Assembly (NCBI RefSeq): GCF_016907695.1
Contig: NZ_JAFBCK010000001.1
Location: 186,001 to 250,000 of the forward strand
From: Actinokineospora baliensis
GTDB taxonomy: Bacteria; Actinomycetota; Actinomycetes; Mycobacteriales; Pseudonocardiaceae
DNA: 64,000 bases
Direction of reading: 5' to 3'
Shown piece after piece: positions 44,275 through 53,540 of this stretch. Position numbers and translations under genes: made by a program. A model generated the notes under the pieces. That model searched no databases. It was not told the DNA's origin and saw nothing but the letters and a program-made list of their open reading frames with translations. Numbering within the stretch: the stretch's first letter is position 1; every line of letters starts with the position of its first letter.

Positions 44275-46389
44275 CTAGGGGTGCTGACCGGCCACACCGG
44301 TGACCGGCCGCATCGGGACGGTCCGCTCACCGGTGCGCGGCTTGGCGGTGTGGGTGGGGGTGGCGGTGTGGGCGATGGGCAGAGCTGCCGTCTGGGCGGC
44401 TGGCGCGGGCAGGGCAGTGGTCGGCTTCGGTGCGGTGGGGGCAGGCGCGGCGAGATAGGCGGTGGGCAGGGGCGCCCCGGAGGCAGCTGGCGTGGGCGAC
44501 CTGGTGGGCAGGGCAGGAGCGGGCAGGGCCGTGGACGACTTCGGTGCGGCGGAGGTCGCCGGGGCTGCTGTGGGGGCGGCCTGCGCGGGTGGCCAGGTGG
44601 GAGCGGGCAGCGCTGCCGATGGCCGAGCAGGGGCAGGCAAGGCCGTGGTCGGCTTCGGTGCGGCGGAGGTTGGCGGGGTGAGCGGGTTGGCCAGGAGCGC
44701 GGTCGGCCTCGGTTGTGGGGCGGGCGGGGTGGCCTGGCCCGCGGTGGGGACCTGCGGGATCGGGTGCGGCGCGGTGGGGTTCAGCGGCGCGACCGGGAGC
44801 GGCTGTGTGGTGGGCCAACTGGGCGCGGAGGCGGCGCTCGGCGAAGCAACCGGGCGCGCCGACGGCGAGGCATGGGGTGCCACGACACCATTCAGCGCGG
44901 TGGTCAGAGGCGGTGGCGGGGCACCGTTCGGCCCGGTGGCACCGTTCGGTGTGGCCGGGGGTGGTGGGGTGGGGGCGTTGCCGTTGGGGGGCTGTGGGGT
45001 GGCGGCGGGGAGTCGGATTGGGCGCAGTGGTTGGGTGGTGAGGCTGCGGGGGGTCGCGGTTGGGCCGTAGGGGGCCAGGTGGCTGATGTTGCGCTGGTAC
45101 CACTCGGTGAGTTGTTCGTCGGTGCGCAGCATCGCCAACTCGGCCCAGACGGTCACCGAGCGCAGGGCGATGTCGGTTTGGCGGGCGATCAGCTCGTCCG
45201 TGGCGCGTTTGCCGACCTCGATCTGGGCGTCCACCCGTTGTTGGGCGAGGTCGAGCTTGGCCTTGTCCTCCATGTCGCGCACCGCCCGGTCCGCGGCCAC
45301 CTGCTGTTCGTCGACGTTGTCTGCGTCGTCGTCGGCTCGGTCGACCATGCGGTCGTAGAGGGACTTGGTGCCGACCGAGGTGATGAGCTTGACCAGCACC
45401 GGGAGGATCTCGATGCACAGGAACAGCAGGAACAGGAACAGCCGTGCCTGCGCGGCGGCGGTGTTCTTGTCGCTGAGCCGCTCCAGCGCCGTCATCCTGG
45501 CCATCAGGCCGGTGTTGCCGTTCTCGGCGTCGGCGGTCTCGGATTCGGCCACCCGCTTGCGTTCCTGGGCCACGCGCAGGTCGCGTTGGACGTCGGGGAG
45601 CTTGGCCTTGGCGGCTTCGACGGCGCTGGTCTGGCCGTCGCGGATGCGCTTCTCGGCTTCGGCGGTGACCCGGTTCAGCTCGGCGAGGGCGCGGTCGCGG
45701 TCGGCTTTGGCGTCGTCGGCTTCGCGCTGCTTCTGGCGTTGCGAGTCGCCGACGCCGGGGCGGCCGGTGCCGCAGGTGCCGTCGAGTTCGCACTCGGCCT
45801 CGGCCTGGGCCTTGCGGTAGGTGGTCTCGGCCGCGTCGTAGCGCTGTTGGGCCCTGATGACGTCGGCGTCCTTCGCGGCGGCTGGCAGGTCGCGGCCCTC
45901 GATGACGGCGCGCAGCCCGCTTTCCTGCTCGGTCAGCGCCTTGATCGACTTGAACGCCTCGTCGAGCTTGCGGTTGCCCTCCTCCAGCGCCTCGGCCCGC
46001 ATGCCCATCAGTTCGGCGTTGATCTCCGGCTGGAAGATCCGCAGCACCAGCGGGGTGGACACGACGGCGCCGATCACCAGCGCGAGCGCGATCCTGGGCA
46101 GGGCGAGCAGGAACCGCTGCCAGCCGCCCGTGACCGCGCCCATGCCGATGACCAGCATCCGGTCCAGGTTGAGCACGACGACCGCCCAGCCGACCCCGGC
46201 GGCGGCGCTCGCGGGCACCGAGAGCCCGAGTGCCGAGTGCAGCGCGAAGAACGCCGAGACCCCGGCCAGCCCGGCCGTGGTGAGCAGGACACCGCCCATG
46301 GCGGCGTGCCGGACCAGGTCACCGGGGGCTTTGCGCAGGACGTGGGGACGGGCGCCCGCCAACCGGGCGAGCAGGAGCGCTACGCGCAT
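44275..46389 (-). CDS. DUF4407 membrane protein with Pro/Ala-rich tail
   Basis: 704-residue membrane protein with a DUF4407 core. Residues about 30-110 hold three to four membrane helices (VLLTTAGLAGVSAFFALHSA, then LLALPRIALALVIGAVVSTP). Residues about 125-330 form a long charged coiled coil, a further helix is near 335-360 (LFLFLLFLCIEILPVLVKLI), then a charged helical part, and residues about 475-704 are a Pro/Ala/Thr tail with repeats of the type TTALPAPA. ATG 46389 overlaps the upstream kinase stop (TGATG). The TAG stop is next to the VWA ribosome site, so the VWA gene is translated immediately after. It may link the kinase system to the envelope. Confidence 0.85.
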   Translation of the reverse strand: MRVALLLARLAGARPHVLRKAPGDLVRHAAMGGVLLTTAGLAGVSAFFALHSALGLSVPASAAAGVGWAVVVLNLDRMLVIGMGAVTGGWQRFLLALPRIALALVIGAVVSTPLVLRIFQPEINAELMGMRAEALEEGNRKLDEAFKSIKALTEQESGLRAVIEGRDLPAAAKDADVIRAQQRYDAAETTYRKAQAEAECELDGTCGTGRPGVGDSQRQKQREADDAKADRDRALAELNRVTAEAEKRIRDGQTSAVEAAKAKLPDVQRDLRVAQERKRVAESETADAENGNTGLMARMTALERLSDKNTAAAQARLFLFLLFLCIEILPVLVKLITSVGTKSLYDRMVDRADDDADNVDEQQVAADRAVRDMEDKAKLDLAQQRVDAQIEVGKRATDELIARQTDIALRSVTVWAELAMLRTDEQLTEWYQRNISHLAPYGPTATPRSLTTQPLRPIRLPAATPQPPNGNAPTPPPPATPNGATGPNGAPPPPLTTALNGVVAPHASPSARPVASPSAASAPSWPTTQPLPVAPLNPTAPHPIPQVPTAGQATPPAPQPRPTALLANPLTPPTSAAPKPTTALPAPARPSAALPAPTWPPAQAAPTAAPATSAAPKSSTALPAPALPTRSPTPAASGAPLPTAYLAAPAPTAPKPTTALPAPAAQTAALPIAHTATPTHTAKPRTGERTVPMRPVTGVAGQHP

Positions 46390-47792
46390 CAGGCCTCTTC
46401 CGCTGGGGTGGATCGGTCGAAGGTGAAGACGGGCCCGGCGCCGATGACCTCTTCGACGGCGATCGGCGGGGCCATCGCGACGTGCAGCCGCAGCGGGGCG
46501 ACCGCCGGGTGACCGGTCGCGGTGATCACCGGTGGTGCCACCGGCGTGGGGCCGGGCAGCGCGGGCAAGGTCAACGCGGGCATGGCGTGGTCGAGTTCGG
46601 GGAACACGACCGGCGGCATCAGGATGGGCATCGTCACCTGCTTGGGCGGCTCGATCACCGGGATCGGGCCGACCCGCGCGGTCCGCGCGCCGAGGTCGTT
46701 GCGGGCGCGCACGTCGACGAAACCGGTGGTGCGCAGGTCGATGGCGACCGTGCCGTGACCCGCCCCGCCGTCCACCACGACCGCCCGCCCGTCCGCGCTC
46801 ACCTCGATCTGCGTGGCGTGCTCGGCGGCCCAGGCGATCTCGACCGGTTGCCCCAGCAGCACGTACGGGCGCGTGGCCTCCGCCAGGGTGAGCTCGGGCG
46901 GGTCCTCGTGGTGGCCGAGGAGGGCGTTGAGGTAGCGCCGCCACTGCGCCGCTTCCGGTCGTGCGCCGGGGGCCCTTCCCACGGCCAGGCGGAGCAAACC
47001 CAGCCCGGTCTGGTCCAGCGCGCTCGCCGCGGCGTCCGGGTCGACCCTGCCGGAGGTGGCGGCGCCGGGGGTGAGGCAGCGCAGGATGAACAGGCCCAGC
47101 TTGTACCGGTCGGTTTCCGGGCTGAGCGCGTCGCCTTCCGGCGGGACCCAGTCCGGCGTGTTGAGCTGCTGGTGCGAGGTGACGGTGCCCAGCGGGCGGA
47201 CGCCGTCGCAGTCGATGAAGTAGACGCCGCTGTCGGGGTGCACCTTGAACAGTTCGTTGGCGTGGTTGATGTCGCCGAACGCCACGTTCAGCTCGTCGTG
47301 CAGGAAGGCGAGCCCGCTGGCGAAGTCGCGGCACAGGGTGAGCCGTTCCTCGGCGGTCGGTGTCGGCAGCGCGAGGCGCCTGGCCCGGCTCGGGTCGATG
47401 AACAGGTATTGGACCTCGCACGGGTTGATCGACCGCGTGCCGGTCGGGCTCACCACCGTTGTGGTGTACTCGCTCGGGATCCGGGGCAGCACGAGCCCGA
47501 TGACGTCCCCGTCCTCGTTCTCCACGACCCGGCACGGCCACGCCGCGACCCGGTCGAGGACCGCCCGTCGCGCCGGGGTCAGCGCCCCGCGCAACCGCAC
47601 GATCCCGCGCAACCGCTGCGGGTCTTCGTGCGCCTTGCGGTATCTCTTGTAGACCAGCGGCCCGGTGCGGTCCGCGACCTTGTAGCCGGGCAACTCGTGG
47701 ACAACGGCCTCACCGCCCTTGCCCAATTCCCGACCCCACGTCCCGAGATCCGATTCGACCACCGACACTGGCGCCATCCCCGACGGATTCAC
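46389..47792 (-). CDS. Kinase-like protein with C-terminal Ig-like region
   Basis: 467-residue paralogue of the kinase-like protein at 41663, first gene of the signalling operon. ATP lysine in LVYKRYRK (Lys49), catalytic segment VAFGDINHANELF and metal motif FIDCDGV are as in the paralogue. After the kinase part (about residue 310) comes a beta-sandwich-like domain of about 85 residues (YVLLGQPVEIAWAAEHATQI, then TTGFVDVRARNDLGARTARV) resembling an Ig-like module, then a Pro-rich tail. No membrane helix is present. I chose GTG 47792, preceded by AAGGGG, over ATG 47777. The upstream 477 bp is non-coding and contains a dispersed repeat. Confidence 0.83.
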   Translation of the reverse strand: MNPSGMAPVSVVESDLGTWGRELGKGGEAVVHELPGYKVADRTGPLVYKRYRKAHEDPQRLRGIVRLRGALTPARRAVLDRVAAWPCRVVENEDGDVIGLVLPRIPSEYTTTVVSPTGTRSINPCEVQYLFIDPSRARRLALPTPTAEERLTLCRDFASGLAFLHDELNVAFGDINHANELFKVHPDSGVYFIDCDGVRPLGTVTSHQQLNTPDWVPPEGDALSPETDRYKLGLFILRCLTPGAATSGRVDPDAAASALDQTGLGLLRLAVGRAPGARPEAAQWRRYLNALLGHHEDPPELTLAEATRPYVLLGQPVEIAWAAEHATQIEVSADGRAVVVDGGAGHGTVAIDLRTTGFVDVRARNDLGARTARVGPIPVIEPPKQVTMPILMPPVVFPELDHAMPALTLPALPGPTPVAPPVITATGHPAVAPLRLHVAMAPPIAVEEVIGAGPVFTFDRSTPAEEA

Positions 47793-48269
47793 GCTGGCAT
47801 CCCCTTTTCGCGTACGGCAACAACGGTATCGAGCACAGCCGCTGATCGTTACGCCATCTGGCAGAAAATCGCCCGGGAATCGCCGGTCAAAAGGAAGACA
47901 CACCTGAACATCGCTCACCAGTGGCGATTTTCCGCCACGCCGACCGATCCACAATGGACGCCTCGCCTGCGGTAGTGGGCCTCGATCCAGGAGCCGCCCA
48001 CCTAAATGCTCGATGGGGCGGACTTGGTTTGCGTGGGGTGGCGGTATCCGTAGCGTTGTGCGCTGCAGGGCCATGCTCTTCGGCCCCAGCTTTGCGGTCC
48101 TGCCACGGGTAGCGCAGGGGCCCCGCGCAAACCAAGTTCGCCCCATCGAGCACACCCCACACCCACGATCCAGCGCAATGCCGAAGGCGAGCCGACACCG
48201 CCCCATCAAGCACACCGCACCACGGCGGAGCGACCGCCGGGTTCCGTGGACGCGCTCCGGATGAAGGGG
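47793..48269. other. Intergenic region with promoter and dispersed repeat
   Basis: A 477-bp gap. The part 47800-47990 is AT-richer and should hold the promoter of the leftward signalling operon. The 145-bp palindromic element fills 48008-48151, and its 65-bp half-module (also at 7392-7456) continues to 48216. Nothing else is visible. Open frames here translate the repeat. Confidence 0.6.
48008..48151 (-). repeat. 145-bp palindromic dispersed element, copy 2
   Basis: Same element as at 7457-7601, in opposite orientation and one base shorter, again bounded by GCTCGATGGGGCG and its inverse. With the flanking half-module, 48008-48216 matches 7392-7601 as a composite of about 210 bp. It sits between the 3' end of the LuxR-type regulator gene and the 5' end of the signalling operon. 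Confidence 0.85.
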
Positions 48270-50612
48270 CTACGCGCCGGGGGAGGTGGTGGCCACGAGG
48301 TCTCTGAGTTGGGCCAAGAGGTCACCGCGGCTGGTGGCGCCGAGGCGGGAGCGCATGCGCGCCATGTGGTGTTCGACCGTTTTGGCCGAGATGAAGAGGC
48401 GGTCGCCGACCTGTTTGTAGGTGAGGCCCGCGAGGACCAGTTCGGCGACCTGGAGTTCTCGGCCGCTGAGGGGGGAGGTGCCAGCCGGGGTGGGGTCTTC
48501 GCGGGTGGCTTCGGATCGCAGGGTCCTGGCGCAGTCGAGCAGGGCCAGCATGCGTTTGCGGTCGGTGGTGCGGGTGGCGGCTTGGCCCGCGAGCCGGGCC
48601 GCGTCCCAGTGCAGGCCGGTGGCGTGCAGGGCCCGGGCGGCCGACTCGACCTGGGCCGTGGTTATCTTGCCGGAGAGGACTTCCAGCCAGCAGCGGGCGG
48701 CTTCGGCGAGTGCGCCGGGGAACGGGTCCGAGCTCGCGGCGAGCGCCTCGACGTGCGCCAGCGGCGTGGGGTTGCCGGAGGAGAGCTCCGCGTGGAAGGC
48801 GAACCAGTGCGGTAGCGCTGTCCACACAGGAGGGTTGCCGAGGGAGTCCAAGAGGGTCCAAGCGCGGCGGAGGAACGGGGCGAAGCGGTCCTGGTCGCCC
48901 AGGCGCGCGGCGGCTACCGCGAACTCGCCGAGCGGCAACAGGGTGAAGAGGTCTATCTCGTGACGGACCACCACCTCGTGCGCCTTGTCCCAAACCCGGC
49001 GCAGTGCCGCCAGATCACCCGCGCGGCGCGCCACCCCCACCGCCAGGCCGATAGCGAACAGGTGGTCGCGGGGAGTTCGCGGTGCGACGATCTCGACGGG
49101 TTCGCCGCGGAGCATGGCGGGCCACGCGGCCAGGAGTGCGTGTCTGGCGCGGAAGAGCTCACCACCGGTGTTGGCCGTGGCGGCGCGGGCGAGCAGGGGT
49201 TCTGCGATGCCGGTGGCCCCGGTGTGCACGGCGAGGATGGCACCGAGGGCAGCCGGGGAGTCCGGCAGCAGCGCGGAGCGACCCACGGGTTCCATCACCT
49301 CAGCCGCTCTGACCACTGTGGACAGTGCGGCCGCGTCGCCGTCGATGGAGTCGAGCACGCCGCGGGCGGTGAGGGTGGTCGCGGTGGTGAACAGCGTTGG
49401 GGGTTCAGCGGAGTGGCCCGGGAGCGCGGTGCGGGCTTCGGCGACACGACCCGTGGCAGCGAAGCCGATGACCGCCAGCGCACCTGAACCGGCCCAGTTG
49501 TAGAGCTCCGCGCTGCGGGTGGGTTGGCCACGGTGGGCCAAGGCGGCAGCGGCGACGTGGGCGGCCCGGGGATCACCGGCGACCAAGAGGGCGTCGGCGC
49601 GGCGCAGCGCGGTGTCGAGGTCGCCCGCGCGGGCCTCGGCTTCGGCCCGGCCGACCTCGTCAACGGGGTGGCCCGCGTTCTCGGCCGCCTGGTGCAGGCG
49701 CACGGCGAAAGTGGGTTCGGCTTCGGCGGCTGCCGCGGCGTAGACCGCTCCCGCGGCAGGACCCGACGCGTCCGCGGCCAGGAGTGCGGCGGCGAAGTCG
49801 CTGGTCGGACCGGTGCGGGCCAACCGCAATCGGGCCAGGCCGCCGAGGACGGCGGTGCGCTGGTCGGCGGGGACGAGCGCGCGCAGCACCGTCGCGGCCA
49901 GCGGGAGCAGCGTGCCGTCCGCGGCGAGCAGCCCGGTCGCGCGGGCCTCGTCGACCAGGGCCGCGGTCGCGGTGGGGGCCTTGTCCAGCAGGTCGGCGAG
50001 CAACGTCGTGTCGGCGTTGACCTCGGCCGCGAGCAGCGCCTGGACCTGCTCCACGGTCAACCGGTCGAGGTCGAGGCGGAACTCCTCGAGCGCGGCGGGC
50101 GGCACGGTGTCCCGCTCGGGGCACATGTGCGGCGCCAAGCGGTGAACAAGCCCAGGCACACCACCGGTCTGGGAGTGCACGAACGCGGCTTGGCGCGGGT
50201 CGGCACCCAGCGCCGAGAGGCACGCCGCAGTGCGGTCGACGTCGAAGGCGCGGAGGACGATCTGACCGCGCAGGCGGCCGAGCAGGGCGGTGAGGCCCGT
50301 GGGCCGCGGCCGGGGGCGGGCGGCGATGACCAGCCCGGCCGACTCGTCGGTGAGGTGCGCTTCGATCTCGGCAAAGTCCTTGTCGCACAACAGGTGTGCG
50401 TCGTCGACCAGCAGCAGGCCGCCGGAGCCGCCGCGGCGGTGGGCGCCCTCGGTGGTGGCGAGCAGGTCGAGCAGCGCGCTCTTGCCGTACCCCGCGGGGG
50501 CGATGACGGCCAGCCGGACCGGGGCGAGGCCGCCGCCGGTGATCGCGGCGCACAGCCTGCTGGTGGGCTCGTCGAGCACGAGTTCGTCGGGGCTGGCGTG
50601 CCCGGGGATCAC
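48270..50612 (-). CDS. IniR-like ATP-binding LuxR-type regulator
   Basis: 780-residue regulator with an N-terminal P-loop ATPase (Walker A APAGYGKS at about 38-45, Walker B GLLLVDDAHLL), a long TPR-like helical middle and a C-terminal LuxR helix-turn-helix (LSGRELQVAELVLAGLTYKQ, then ISAKTVEHHMARMRSRLG). It is shorter than the LAL regulator at 4450 and lacks close similarity in the ATPase part. Its place next to iniB- and dynamin-like genes matches mycobacterial IniR, the ATP-binding regulator of iniBAC, so I infer that role. GTG 50612 overlaps the Hsp70-like stop (GTGA), so it is co-expressed with it. Confidence 0.87.
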   Translation of the reverse strand: MIPGHASPDELVLDEPTSRLCAAITGGGLAPVRLAVIAPAGYGKSALLDLLATTEGAHRRGGSGGLLLVDDAHLLCDKDFAEIEAHLTDESAGLVIAARPRPRPTGLTALLGRLRGQIVLRAFDVDRTAACLSALGADPRQAAFVHSQTGGVPGLVHRLAPHMCPERDTVPPAALEEFRLDLDRLTVEQVQALLAAEVNADTTLLADLLDKAPTATAALVDEARATGLLAADGTLLPLAATVLRALVPADQRTAVLGGLARLRLARTGPTSDFAAALLAADASGPAAGAVYAAAAAEAEPTFAVRLHQAAENAGHPVDEVGRAEAEARAGDLDTALRRADALLVAGDPRAAHVAAAALAHRGQPTRSAELYNWAGSGALAVIGFAATGRVAEARTALPGHSAEPPTLFTTATTLTARGVLDSIDGDAAALSTVVRAAEVMEPVGRSALLPDSPAALGAILAVHTGATGIAEPLLARAATANTGGELFRARHALLAAWPAMLRGEPVEIVAPRTPRDHLFAIGLAVGVARRAGDLAALRRVWDKAHEVVVRHEIDLFTLLPLGEFAVAAARLGDQDRFAPFLRRAWTLLDSLGNPPVWTALPHWFAFHAELSSGNPTPLAHVEALAASSDPFPGALAEAARCWLEVLSGKITTAQVESAARALHATGLHWDAARLAGQAATRTTDRKRMLALLDCARTLRSEATREDPTPAGTSPLSGRELQVAELVLAGLTYKQVGDRLFISAKTVEHHMARMRSRLGATSRGDLLAQLRDLVATTSPGA

Positions 50613-51865
50613 CGGGTGCCCCGGCGGGCCAGCGCGAAGCGGCGCGGCGGCGGTTCCAGCGCGACGACCTCGACCGGCGGCCGGGGCGGTGGCTGCTCGA
50701 CCACGGCCACCACATCGCCCGAACCATCCATATCGGACGCGAGCACCGGCATCAGGCTCGGGGCGCTCTCCGGGTCGGGCACGGTGGTCGCGGGCAGCGC
50801 GGGTCGCGGGAGCGGGGCGAGCGCCAACACCGCACCGCGCGCGGCGGCGGTGGCCGGGTCGTCGAGCACGGGACCGGGGGCGAGGTGGGCGACCAGCGGG
50901 ATCTTGGCAGTGCCGCCCGCGATCACCGCGGTCGTGGCGGTGCCGAGCAGCGCGCGGGTGGCGGCGAGTGCGGGCAACAGCACGGGGGCGGCCAGTTCGG
51001 TGAACTCCGCGCGGCTGACGGTGACGTCGGTGCGCAGGTGCGGGACGGGGACGCGGACCTCGGCCGCCGAGGAGAGCCGCTCCTTTGCCGTGCCGCAGGC
51101 GGTGCGCAACGCGGTGTGCGGCACGTGGTCGGTCTGGGCGGGCAGGACGGCGGTGGTCTCGAGGTCGGCGGAGCCCGCGATCGATGCTGGTGGCGCGACA
51201 GCGGCCACGACGTGGCGGTAGAGGGCGTCGTCGACCGCGGCGCCCGCGCGAGGGGTCACGTGGTGTGCAACGACGTCGAACGCGACGGGGTTACGCATTA
51301 GCAGCGCGTGATCCGCGCGGTGTCCGCCGAGGAGCGTCACGACCAGCGGCGATCCGGTTCCGACCGGCACGTCGGCGTGGTGCGCCTCCGCGGCGGCGAC
51401 GACCGTGGGCAGCAGCACGACCCCGGGCAGCCCGGCGTCCGCCAACGCGTCGCGCAGCAGCCCACGCCGGTATGTCCCCCACTCAGGTGGGTGGGTGACC
51501 GCAATGCGCTCGGGCGAGCCGCCCTCGGCCTCGGCGACCACGTCGACCACCCACCCGACGAGCGCGGCGACCAGGTTCTCCGCCGGGTAGAGCTGCCCGG
51601 CGAGCAGCACCGGGACGTCGTCGCCGACCCGGTCCAGCAGTGCCCTCGCGAAGCACTCCGGCTGCCGCGCCCCCGCCTGCTCCGCGGCCGCACCTGCCAA
51701 CAGATCCCCTTGCGCACCAAGGAAGATCGCCGACGACAGCCACCGCGCCGAGCCCTCGAGCGCGACCACGTCCGCCGCGCCGTAGCCACTGCCCGCGCGC
51801 CTGCGGACGGCGGCGGCGCACCGGGTGCGGCCGACGTCGACGCCCAGCAGGTACGACGGGGGCAT
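50609..51865 (-). CDS. Hsp70-family ATPase without substrate-binding domain
   Basis: 418-residue Hsp70/actin-fold ATPase. The phosphate-1 loop is LLGVDVGRTRCAAAVR; VVTLLGGHRADHALL is in the phosphate-2 position and AVIAGGTAKIPLVAHL is the adenosine motif. Only the nucleotide-binding domain is present, followed by a Pro-rich tail of about 60 residues, so it lacks the peptide-binding domain of DnaK. Such truncated Hsp70 proteins are frequent beside iniB-like genes in actinobacteria other than mycobacteria. It is divergent from the IniB-domain gene and leads the operon that includes the IniR-like regulator. It probably senses or remodels envelope-stress components (inference). Confidence 0.87.
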   Translation of the reverse strand: MPPSYLLGVDVGRTRCAAAVRRRAGSGYGAADVVALEGSARWLSSAIFLGAQGDLLAGAAAEQAGARQPECFARALLDRVGDDVPVLLAGQLYPAENLVAALVGWVVDVVAEAEGGSPERIAVTHPPEWGTYRRGLLRDALADAGLPGVVLLPTVVAAAEAHHADVPVGTGSPLVVTLLGGHRADHALLMRNPVAFDVVAHHVTPRAGAAVDDALYRHVVAAVAPPASIAGSADLETTAVLPAQTDHVPHTALRTACGTAKERLSSAAEVRVPVPHLRTDVTVSRAEFTELAAPVLLPALAATRALLGTATTAVIAGGTAKIPLVAHLAPGPVLDDPATAAARGAVLALAPLPRPALPATTVPDPESAPSLMPVLASDMDGSGDVVAVVEQPPPRPPVEVVALEPPPRRFALARRGTR

Positions 51866-52137
51866 CGCGCGGTCCTCTCGGTCACGGGGCGATCACGGGT
51901 GCCCCTGTTCGTACCAGGCGACCAACCCCCGTCAGCAACCCCGAGTGGTACGCACAACACTCCCTAACCCCCTAATAGGTGAATACCCATCCCGCTGTCG
52001 GTGGGGGATTGAGACAGGGAGTGATCCCCGATGGCAGCCTGCGCCACTCGGCCTAACGTTGGTGATCATCCGCTCAGGTCGATGCCCCCGGTCCGGCGAG
52101 CGGCGCCAGTCCCCACCCAGTCCCCCGAGGAGAAGCG
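51866..52137. promoter_or_regulatory. Divergent promoter region of the ini-like locus
   Basis: 272 bp between the Hsp70-like and IniB-domain genes. The segment 51950-52000 is AT-richer, with CCTAATAGGTGAATACCC near 51970-51988, and an inverted repeat GAGTG and CACTC flanks TACGCACAA near 51942. It should carry both promoters and the site of the IniR-like regulator. GAGGAG at 52127-52132 is the ribosome site for the TTG start at 52138. Confidence 0.45.
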
Positions 52138-53451
52138 TTGTCCAGCACCGGCTCCGGCCAGCCCACCCAGCCCGTCCCGGCCACCCAGCCCGCTCCGGCC
52201 GCCGAAAGCCTGACGCCGCACGAGTTCGCGCTCTCGCTGCTCACCGACGACGCCGCGCGCACCGCGTTCGCCGCCGACCCGCAGGGTGCGCTCGCGGGGG
52301 CGGGCCTCGGCGAGTTCTCCGTGCAGGACCTGCAGGACGCGCTGCCCTTCGTCGCCGACTACGCCCCCGCGGCCGACCTGCGCGCGGTCACCGAGGCGCT
52401 GACCTCGGCCGCCGAGGTCAGCGGTACCGTCGCCCCCGCCACCTCGACCGGCCACCTCGACGCCGGGACCGACTGGTTCACCAGCGCCAACACCCTCGAC
52501 GCCGCCGACGGCCTGCACGCCGTCGCCGCGGGGGCCACCAACGACCTCGGCTACGCCGCCGACCTCACCGCGGGCGAGGACTCCGTGCTCGGCGCGTTCG
52601 CGCTGGAGTCGGAGCAGGTCACCGGCGAGGGCCACGTCGCGCTCTCCACCGACCGCTTCGCCGCGGCCGCTGGCTCGTCGGACCTGGGCACCGTCGCCGC
52701 GGCCGCCTCGTCCTCCGGTGCCGCCGTCGCCGCGGGCGCCGCTGGCTTGCACGCCGAGGTCGGCCTCGCGTCCACTGTGGACTTCTCGGACCCGACCGCG
52801 CTGCTCGACGACGTCGCGCTGCCCGAGGTCGAGGTGTCCGCCGCAGGCGCGGGTTCGCTGAGCACCGCGGGCCTGACCGACCAGTTCCACCTGCCCGAGA
52901 TCGACCCGACCGGCGCGCTGGACTCCGACTCGCTGCGCGGCGCCGACCTCGCGGCTGGCACCGTCGCCGACTACGTCAGCTCCGGCGGTGAGCTGCTCAA
53001 CGGCGCGAGCGCGACCCTGGGCGGCTTCCTGACCGGCGCCTCCCCGCTCGACGACGTCGAGGAGATCAGCGAGCACCTGCGCGCGACGCTGCCGCAGCCG
53101 GTCCCGGCGCCGGAGCCCGCGCAGCACCTCCCGGTCGACACCGGCTCGCTGCCCGAGTTGTCCGACCTGCCGCACCTGCCCGAACTGCCCGGCGGCCTGC
53201 CCGGTCACCTCCCGGTCGACCTGCCGGACCTGCCCGGGGGGCTCCCGCACCTGCCCACCGACCTGCCGCAGCTCCCGGTGGACCTGCCGCACCTGCCCGT
53301 CGAGGTGCCCGACCTCCCGGTGGCCAACCCGCTGCCCGACGTGGCCAGCCAGGTGTCCCACTCCGTGGGCGGCCTGACCGACGGCGTGCTCGGCGACCAC
53401 GGGCTGCCCGACGTCGGCGGCCTCACCGGTGACCTGGACCTCGGCCACTGA
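52138..53451 (+). CDS. IniB N-terminal domain protein with LPxLP repeats
   Basis: 437-residue acidic protein. The N-terminal segment about 24-75 (TPHEFALSLLTDDAARTAFA, then DPQGALAGAGLG and LQDALPFVADYAP) is the IniB N-terminal domain. The middle is Ala/Gly/Ser/Asp-rich and poorly structured. The tail, about 340-415, is a run of Leu-Pro repeats such as LPDLPHLPELPGGLPGHLP. IniB is the first gene of the isoniazid- and cell-wall-inhibitor-induced iniBAC operon of mycobacteria. No signal peptide or membrane helix is evident. The start is TTG, placed by GAGGAG six bases upstream. A hairpin terminator separates it from the dynamin-like gene. Confidence 0.85.
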   Translation: MSSTGSGQPTQPVPATQPAPAAESLTPHEFALSLLTDDAARTAFAADPQGALAGAGLGEFSVQDLQDALPFVADYAPAADLRAVTEALTSAAEVSGTVAPATSTGHLDAGTDWFTSANTLDAADGLHAVAAGATNDLGYAADLTAGEDSVLGAFALESEQVTGEGHVALSTDRFAAAAGSSDLGTVAAAASSSGAAVAAGAAGLHAEVGLASTVDFSDPTALLDDVALPEVEVSAAGAGSLSTAGLTDQFHLPEIDPTGALDSDSLRGADLAAGTVADYVSSGGELLNGASATLGGFLTGASPLDDVEEISEHLRATLPQPVPAPEPAQHLPVDTGSLPELSDLPHLPELPGGLPGHLPVDLPDLPGGLPHLPTDLPQLPVDLPHLPVEVPDLPVANPLPDVASQVSHSVGGLTDGVLGDHGLPDVGGLTGDLDLGH

Positions 53452-53466
53452 GCCGACCCGCGGTGG

Positions 53467-53500
53467 AGGCGGGGTCTGTCCGAGTGACGGGCCCCGCCTT
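53467..53500 (+). terminator. Hairpin terminator after the IniB-domain gene
   Basis: 14-bp stem with two wobble pairs (53467-53480 with 53486-53499), loop CGAGT, followed by TTCTTC. One of the few hairpins here with a partial T-tract. It would reduce transcription into the dynamin-like gene at 53541. Confidence 0.7.
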
Positions 53501-53540
53501 CTTCACCTATCCGGGGGAACACGGCATCCTCAAAAGGGTG

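Noticed and set aside
44263..46512. 749-residue Gly-rich plus-strand frame
   Set aside because: Antisense to the Pro/Ala-rich tail and coiled coil of the DUF4407 gene; its Gly repeats mirror the Pro/Ala codons.
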